Positions 33,251 through 37,506 of a stretch of DNA of 37,506 nucleotides are shown in pieces; the first letter of the stretch is position 1; each line of letters begins with the position of its first letter. Origin of the DNA: Anaerolineales bacterium (GTDB lineage: Bacteria; Chloroflexota; Anaerolineae; Anaerolineales; Villigracilaceae); contig JABFSL010000010.1 in assembly GCA_013140605.1 (NCBI GenBank), positions 1-37,506 on the forward strand, given 5' to 3'. Below the pieces are notes generated by a model, which saw only the letters and a list, made by a program, of their open reading frames with translations, was not told the origin of the DNA and ran no database searches. The translations under genes and the position numbers were made by a program.

Positions 33251-34093
33251 TTATCCCGTTAACCCGGGAAACCCGCTCCATGTGCCTGTAAACTGCAAGC
33301 GGAGCAGGTCAATGCTGAGGATCATGAGCAGTGCCAGGGTCAGGCCTGATGCGAATGGCAGGATCAACTGACGTGCCGATGTGAAGGTGTTATCCTCCCG
33401 CATGATCATGATCCATAAGATGGCGAAGACGATCACAAGTAATGACAGGGTGCCCAGTGCGCTGAGATAGGCAATTGGATACAAGACAAAAAGGCTGTCT
33501 GTGAGAATCAGCAGGTTTAATATGATCGTTAAACCAATGAGAATACCGAAAGATTTCCATTCCAAAGCTGGGCGGTCATCCTGTTCGCGCCACAGCGTTT
33601 GATTGACGATTGGAAATAAAACCGCTGCGAGCGCAATGCCCATGCCGCTGCCTGTGAATAACCGCAGTGTATTGTTTGGAATATAAAGGTTGGGAATTTG
33701 GCTGAGCGCGCCTTCTGAAGTTTGTTTAAGTAAATAAAGATAGGAGTTGCTTCCGTCAATGCCAAAAGCGAGGAAAAACAGAACAAGCACTGCGATAATT
33801 CCGCGTGAGGGAAGTCTGCTGCGCTTGCCGCTGATGAAACCTTGAAAGATCAGCGCGATGCCCGCCGCATAGAATTCACCTGTGCACCGCGCGCACAATG
33901 GAAGTTGACGGTCACCGATGTGAAAGGAACGCGCATCAATACGATGACAGACGGCGTAACCGATGGCATCCAGTTTGCCGAGCGCGCCTTCGGGGGCAAT
34001 ATACATCCATGCCGCAAATGCAAGGATGGCTGCAACCGGCACGAGCCAGCGCACGATATTTTGAAAAACCTGTCTTTTGGGTTGCATATTCAT
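33251..34093 (-). CDS. DUF2085 family membrane protein
   Basis: This 280-residue multi-pass membrane protein has the DUF2085 signature CHR.DARSF followed by LPLCARCTG (about residues 50-75), with conserved Cys/His residues that may bind a metal. Seven or so hydrophobic segments follow. The frame is open for 30 more codons upstream, but a strong promoter (TTGCAA-17 nt-TATAAT) ends 6 nt before ATG 34093. The message therefore probably begins at that codon without a leader. Function of the family is unknown. Confidence 0.82.
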   Translation of the reverse strand: MNMQPKRQVFQNIVRWLVPVAAILAFAAWMYIAPEGALGKLDAIGYAVCHRIDARSFHIGDRQLPLCARCTGEFYAAGIALIFQGFISGKRSRLPSRGIIAVLVLFFLAFGIDGSNSYLYLLKQTSEGALSQIPNLYIPNNTLRLFTGSGMGIALAAVLFPIVNQTLWREQDDRPALEWKSFGILIGLTIILNLLILTDSLFVLYPIAYLSALGTLSLLVIVFAILWIMIMREDNTFTSARQLILPFASGLTLALLMILSIDLLRLQFTGTWSGFPGLTG

Positions 34094-34099
34094 TTGTTC

Positions 34100-34128
34100 A
34101 TTATATGGGGTTGGAATGAGAATTGCAA
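34100..34128 (-). promoter_or_regulatory. Promoter giving a leaderless DUF2085 transcript
   Basis: Read on the minus strand, TTGCAA (34128-34123) and TATAAT (34105-34100) are 17 nt apart. The -10 box is 6 nt from ATG 34093, so the start codon is about the first transcribed base. Confidence 0.7.
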
Positions 34129-34154
34129 GAATCATGAGGAATTGCAATATGATT

Positions 34155-34188
34155 AAAAAGAAGGCTGAGGGATAACGCCTCAACCTTC
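34155..34188 (-). terminator. Terminator of aminopeptidase gene
   Basis: On the minus strand GAAGGTTGAGG (34188-34178) pairs with CCTCAGCCTTC (34170-34160), with one wobble, followed by TTTTT at 34159-34155. It lies 27 nt after the M29 gene. Confidence 0.8.
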
Positions 34189-34215
34189 AAACTTTTAAAC
34201 CCGCCAACCTTTCAA

Positions 34216-35340
34216 CTATTTTTCAAACACGAACTGCCCATCCTTATAGAATAATTCACCATCTACAAGGATCTCGGAATCTTTGCGCATGTCGCAGATC
34301 ATGTCCCAATGGATCGCACTCTTGTTTTTAGAACCAGTTTCCGGGTAGCCCGCTCCGAGCGCCATGTGGAAGGAGCCGCCAATCTTTTCATCGAATAAAA
34401 TATTGCCTGTAAACTGTTGGATGTCAAAATTGGTGCCGATGGCAAATTCGCCTAATGAGCGTGAGCCTGCATCGCTGTCCAATGTCTTGAGCAGGAAATC
34501 TTGATTCTTATCGGCCTTGGCGGTTGTCACGCGGCCATTTGAGAAGGTCAACTCTGCGCCTTCCACGCTTGTGCCACCATAGTTGGCAGGGTACGTGAAC
34601 TTCACCCAGCCATTGACCGAATCTTCCACAGGGCCAGTGTAAATTTCACCATCAGGCATGTTGAATGTGCCGAATGAATTCATGAAGGTACGGCCCTTCA
34701 CCGAAAGCGTGAGGTCTACATTGGGTCCGCGCAGAATAACTTGATTCTTGCCTTTCATAAAATCCACCGCTGATTGTTGTTTGATTTCCACGCTTTTCCA
34801 AAATGCGATCGGGTCAGCTTCATTGGCATGGACAGCGCCAAACACGAAATCTTCATATTCCTTCAAACTCATGCTGGCATCCTGGGCATAGGCCTCAGTG
34901 GGGAAAAGGGTTGTGACCCATTTGAACGAGCCGTCTGCTCCCCGGCGAAATTGCGCTTCTGTGATGACCGATGTGGCCTTGCCGCGACGCTGAATTTTAG
35001 CGGGGTCAATGTTCGTTGTGCCGCGTGTATTGGTGGCGGAGTGAATACGGATGCGGCCTTCAAATTGTTCGTAGGCCAGTTTATAAAAAGTCGGCACAAA
35101 ATCCAACTGTGTGTCTTTGGCATAGGTTAGGAACATTTCGTCCTGACTGAAAGGCATCGTGCCGGGCAGGGCCATCATCAAATGCGGGATGCCGCCCTTT
35201 TCTAAAATCTGAATATATAATTCGCGTAATAACGGTTCAGCCGCAGTTGTGCCCTCCAGCAGGATACGGTCACTGGACACTACACGCGCGGAATGTTGCA
35301 CTAATATTTCGGCAAATTTGGAAATGCGGGAATCAGTCAC
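34216..35340 (-). CDS. M29-family aminopeptidase (AmpS/PepS-like)
   Basis: This 374-residue cytosolic metallo-aminopeptidase removes N-terminal residues from peptides using two divalent metals. Family landmarks are VEGAELTFSNGRV with a ligand Glu, LGEFAIGTN, FHMALGAGYPETG and the terminal IHWDMICDM, which supply the remaining His, Glu and Asp ligands. The length is slightly short of the usual 400-410. GTG 35340 is the start, with AAGGAG 7 nt upstream on the minus strand and a TATAAT box at 35378-35373. The gene has its own terminator and appears monocistronic. Confidence 0.93.
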   Translation of the reverse strand: MTDSRISKFAEILVQHSARVVSSDRILLEGTTAAEPLLRELYIQILEKGGIPHLMMALPGTMPFSQDEMFLTYAKDTQLDFVPTFYKLAYEQFEGRIRIHSATNTRGTTNIDPAKIQRRGKATSVITEAQFRRGADGSFKWVTTLFPTEAYAQDASMSLKEYEDFVFGAVHANEADPIAFWKSVEIKQQSAVDFMKGKNQVILRGPNVDLTLSVKGRTFMNSFGTFNMPDGEIYTGPVEDSVNGWVKFTYPANYGGTSVEGAELTFSNGRVTTAKADKNQDFLLKTLDSDAGSRSLGEFAIGTNFDIQQFTGNILFDEKIGGSFHMALGAGYPETGSKNKSAIHWDMICDMRKDSEILVDGELFYKDGQFVFEK

Positions 35341-35497
35341 TGAAAAACTCCTTGAAAATGGTAAGTAAAAAAATTATAACATCATCCAACTTTAAGCCGT
35401 TTGTATTTATAAAATTGTAACTTTTGTCATAGCCCTTTTTGGCTAAAGTGGATATGATATGTATTAATTATTACGGTATTGGCAGTAAGGAGCACGA

Positions 35498-36766
35498 ATG
35501 GAAGTTTTCTCACAAAAATCGACAACCGCTTGGGCAGAAGTGGACGAAAATGGACGCCTCATTCTTCCGCCCGAAGTTGCTCAGCAATACGGGCTGATTC
35601 CTGGCTCGAAAGTCCGCCTCGACGAAGGACATAACTTTGTCCGCATGCACCGTCCAATCACTCACCTCACGAAGGTTTACATCGAACCGACGGTGGCTTG
35701 TAACCTCGATTGCATCACCTGCTTCCGCAATGCGTGGGATCAACCCATGGGACGTATGACTGATGAAACTTTTGAGAGCATCTTCAACGGCCTCAAGCAA
35801 ATGGACCCGATTCCCAGCGTGTATTTTGGCGGAATCGGCGAACCGCTCTTTCATCCTAAAACAATCGAATGGATTCGACGCGTTAAGGAACTTGGTGTAA
35901 AAGTCGAGCTCATCACCAATGGCACGATCCTCACCGAAAAGAAATCGCGCGAATTAATTGACACAGGCTTGGATGTGCTCTGGGTTTCCATCGATGGCGC
36001 AACGCCGGAGACTTACGCAGATGTGCGTCTCGGCGCGGAACTTCCCACCATCATCAACAACCTTGAGCGTTTTGTAAAAATGCGCGCCGCCGGTCATTAT
36101 CCCTCGCCAGAGATCGGCATTGCATTTGTGGCGATGAAGCGCAATATTTCCGACCTGCCCAATGTCATCAAAATCGGAAAGTCCCTGCGCGCCAAATATT
36201 TCTCTGTCAGCAATCTCCAACCCGCCACCGAAGATATGCAAGCCGACCGCCTTTATACCCGCACCACGCGCGACATCGCATATTTGCAGGCTCCGCATCT
36301 TCCGAGCCTCAGTCTGCCCAAAATGGACTTTGATGAAAATACTCGTGACGCGCTCTTTGAAGTTTTCAATAGCGGCTTGAACATCAGTTACGCGGGCAAT
36401 AACTGGGGCGGCGCAAACGATGTCTGCAACTTCGTCGAGAACGGCACCATGTCCATTGCGTGGACGGGGGATGTCAGTCCCTGCTGGCCGTTGATGCACA
36501 CTCACATGAGTTATCTGCACAACAAGCCGCGCCTCTCCAAAAAGCATATCATTGGGAATGTAAACCAGCGCCTCCTTTCTGACCTGTGGCTTGATTCCGA
36601 TTATCTGGCATATCGCGAACGCCTTCACAACTTCGGCTTCGCCCCATGCACTTTCTGCGGCGGATGCGACCTCTCCGAAACCAACGTGGAAGACTGCCTC
36701 GGCAATGACATCGCCCCTGTCTGCGGCGGATGCCTGTGGGCGCAGGGCATTATCCAATGCCCGTGA
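35498..36766 (+). CDS. Radical SAM/SPASM maturase with AbrB-like N-terminus (tungsten-enzyme type)
   Basis: This 422-residue protein begins with an AbrB/SpoVT-like swapped-hairpin segment (residues 8-50, DENGRLILPPEVAQQYGLIPGSKV). A radical SAM domain follows with the cluster motif CNLDCITC (Cys68, 72, 75) and GGIGEPLFH. The C-terminus holds about ten cysteines (SPCWPL, CTFCGGC, VCGGC, IIQCP) for SPASM-type auxiliary iron-sulfur clusters. The architecture fits the family proposed to mature tungsten-cofactor aldehyde oxidoreductases. A MoaD-like gene follows, which supports cofactor chemistry; the oxidoreductase itself is outside the window. Ribosome site AAGGAG lies at 35487-35492. Oxygen-sensitive chemistry suggests an anaerobic lifestyle. 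Confidence 0.88.
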   Translation: MEVFSQKSTTAWAEVDENGRLILPPEVAQQYGLIPGSKVRLDEGHNFVRMHRPITHLTKVYIEPTVACNLDCITCFRNAWDQPMGRMTDETFESIFNGLKQMDPIPSVYFGGIGEPLFHPKTIEWIRRVKELGVKVELITNGTILTEKKSRELIDTGLDVLWVSIDGATPETYADVRLGAELPTIINNLERFVKMRAAGHYPSPEIGIAFVAMKRNISDLPNVIKIGKSLRAKYFSVSNLQPATEDMQADRLYTRTTRDIAYLQAPHLPSLSLPKMDFDENTRDALFEVFNSGLNISYAGNNWGGANDVCNFVENGTMSIAWTGDVSPCWPLMHTHMSYLHNKPRLSKKHIIGNVNQRLLSDLWLDSDYLAYRERLHNFGFAPCTFCGGCDLSETNVEDCLGNDIAPVCGGCLWAQGIIQCP

Positions 36767-36782
36767 AATCATTCCCGCATAT

Positions 36783-36812
36783 AAAAGCTCGGATTTATGA
36801 TCCGAGCTTTTT
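36783..36812 (+). terminator. Intrinsic terminator after radical SAM gene
   Basis: A perfect 12-bp stem (AAAAGCTCGGAT at 36783-36794 with ATCCGAGCTTTT at 36800-36811) has a TTATG loop and T tail. It lies 16 nt after the stop codon. Confidence 0.88.
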
Positions 36813-36834
36813 GTTTTATGACTTACTCGGGCAA

Positions 36835-36911
36835 TGTCATTCTGAGCCGCTTTGCGGCGAAGAATCACTAGGATTATCTCAGAGACCCTTCGCTTCGCTC
36901 AGGGAATCATG
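36835..36911 (+). repeat. REP-like intergenic element (CTTCGCTTCGCTCAG type)
   Basis: TGTCATTCTGAGCCGC opens and CCCTTCGCTTCGCTCAGGGAATCAT closes a 77-nt non-coding block. CTGAGC (36842-36847) is complementary to GCTCAG near 36897-36902. Similar TCATTCTGAGC/CTTCGCTTCGCTCAGG palindromes are known as dispersed intergenic repeats in many genomes. Only one copy is in this window. Confidence 0.55.
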
Positions 36912-37014
36912 GCTGGCTGCGTAAGGTGGATTGATAAAATATCTTCTAAAGAGTGACCTTAACGGTAAAATTATAAACTAAAGGATTTCTTTAGAGGATT
37001 GGAGGTATAGAAAA

Positions 37015-37308
37015 ATGGAAGAGACGATCATGAAAGTTAATTTCTATGCTACGCTGCGCCCAATTGTGGGGCAGAAAACTGTGGAGTTGAGACTTCCACC
37101 GAACACAACTGCCATTCAATTGGTGTTTATGTTTGTGAAGGACTATCCTGCCATGCGCAAGGAATTGTTGGATGAGAACGACCAGTTCTATCCTCACATG
37201 AAATTCTTCATCAATGGGCGTGAGGCGGTGTACCTGCCTGAGAAATTCGATACGATCATTCAGCCCGACGACAAGGTGGACATCTTCCCGCCAGTGGGCG
37301 GCGGCTAG
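37015..37308 (+). CDS. MoaD/ThiS-family sulfur-carrier protein
   Basis: This 97-residue beta-grasp protein contains the core KVNFYATLRPIVGQKTVELRL and FFINGREAVYL, and ends PPVGGG. The terminal diglycine is the thiocarboxylate attachment site in MoaD, which donates sulfur to the dithiolene of molybdopterin or tungstopterin. It lies behind the radical SAM maturase and just before another gene (5 nt apart), consistent with a tungsten/molybdenum cofactor cluster. GGAGG at 37001-37005 sets ATG 37015; an in-frame ATG at 37030 is also possible. Confidence 0.92.
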   Translation: MEETIMKVNFYATLRPIVGQKTVELRLPPNTTAIQLVFMFVKDYPAMRKELLDENDQFYPHMKFFINGREAVYLPEKFDTIIQPDDKVDIFPPVGGG

Positions 37309-37312
37309 TTTC

Positions 37313-37506
37313 ATGCGGATTATCGTCCACGAAATGCGTGGTATTCCTTATTATTTGCTCAAGGAATATTTGCAGGAGCTTGGCGGCACACTGCATGGCG
37401 AGGATTTGATTAAGGGCGACGGCTGGAGTGTAAAGATCGAAAAGATGGAACCATTTCGTCTCTTTTCGCTTTCAGTGGGACAGTCCCGTTTGACGATGGA
37501 ATTGGA
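37313..37506 (+). CDS. Unidentified protein, N-terminal 64 codons (cut by window edge)
   Basis: An open frame from ATG 37313 runs to the window end without a stop codon. It begins MRIIVHEMRGIPYYLLKEYL and continues with a mixed alpha/beta pattern (WSVKIEKMEPF, then FSLSVGQSRL). I do not recognise the family. It is 4 nt downstream of the MoaD-like gene and is probably cotranscribed with it, so a role in the same cofactor cluster is likely. Confidence 0.7.
   Translation, partial: MRIIVHEMRGIPYYLLKEYLQELGGTLHGEDLIKGDGWSVKIEKMEPFRLFSLSVGQSRLTMEL

Noticed and set aside
34094-34183. 30-residue N-terminal extension of the DUF2085 protein
   Set aside because: A TTGCAA-17-TATAAT promoter lies inside the extension and would start transcription at the internal ATG 34093.
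35954-36868. 304-codon minus-strand open frame
   Set aside because: It is antisense to the radical SAM gene, whose Cys motifs and start site are clear. The antisense protein has no recognisable motif and no good ribosome site.

Overview
The window most resembles a chromosomal segment of a Chloroflexota bacterium, probably class Anaerolineae. This is inferred from roughly 50% GC, very GAF-rich signalling proteins, runs of RimJ/Eis-like acetyltransferases, and a radical-SAM/MoaD pair of the tungsten-enzyme type. There is no rRNA, tRNA or CRISPR array. The only transposon trace is a transposase tail at the left edge.

Left part (1-9027). The transposase tail is followed by a promoter, a cyclic-di-GMP-I riboswitch with an intrinsic terminator, and a secreted subtilisin-like protease. 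Next come an Hsp20 chaperone and a BMP-like lipoprotein. A strong promoter then drives a 28-codon leader ORF with two tandem terminators whose arms can re-pair. These precede four overlapping or closely packed GNAT acetyltransferase genes. A zinc-ribbon protein with a histone-like lysine/alanine tail, a MITE-like inverted repeat, a HAD hydrolase and an Eis-like acetyltransferase complete this part.

Signalling block (9161-24040, all + strand). A near-consensus promoter starts a run made of a DUF4388 protein, an MglA-like small GTPase, an alpha/beta hydrolase and a V4R-domain protein. A second start follows with a left-handed beta-helix protein, a homologue of cyanobacterial acyl-ACP reductase, a REC plus degenerate-GGDEF protein, a 2468-residue histidine kinase with about 11 GAF domains, a single-domain response regulator, and a second alpha/beta hydrolase. 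The two hydrolases are paralogues with different nucleophiles (Ser versus Asp).

Thiamine block (24058-31970). A TPP riboswitch precedes thiamine pyrophosphokinase and the thiamine-binding lipoprotein ThiB. The permease (ThiP) and ATPase (ThiQ-like) genes lie 3.3 kb further on. Between them, on the opposite strand, sits a 1029-residue WD40-propeller/Roc-GTPase/zinc-ribbon/TIR protein. It has the sensor-switch-effector layout of NLR-like immune receptors and is the best candidate for an undescribed system. Its WD40 coding segment is clearly AT-richer than the rest of the gene, which suggests a swapped sensor cassette.

Right part (31958-37506). A DUF402 protein ends in a bidirectional terminator. 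On the minus strand are a Cys-rich 51-residue membrane peptide, DUF4126 and DUF2085 membrane proteins (the latter probably leaderless), and an M29 aminopeptidase. The window closes on the + strand with an AbrB-like/radical-SAM/SPASM maturase, a MoaD-like sulfur carrier and a truncated gene.
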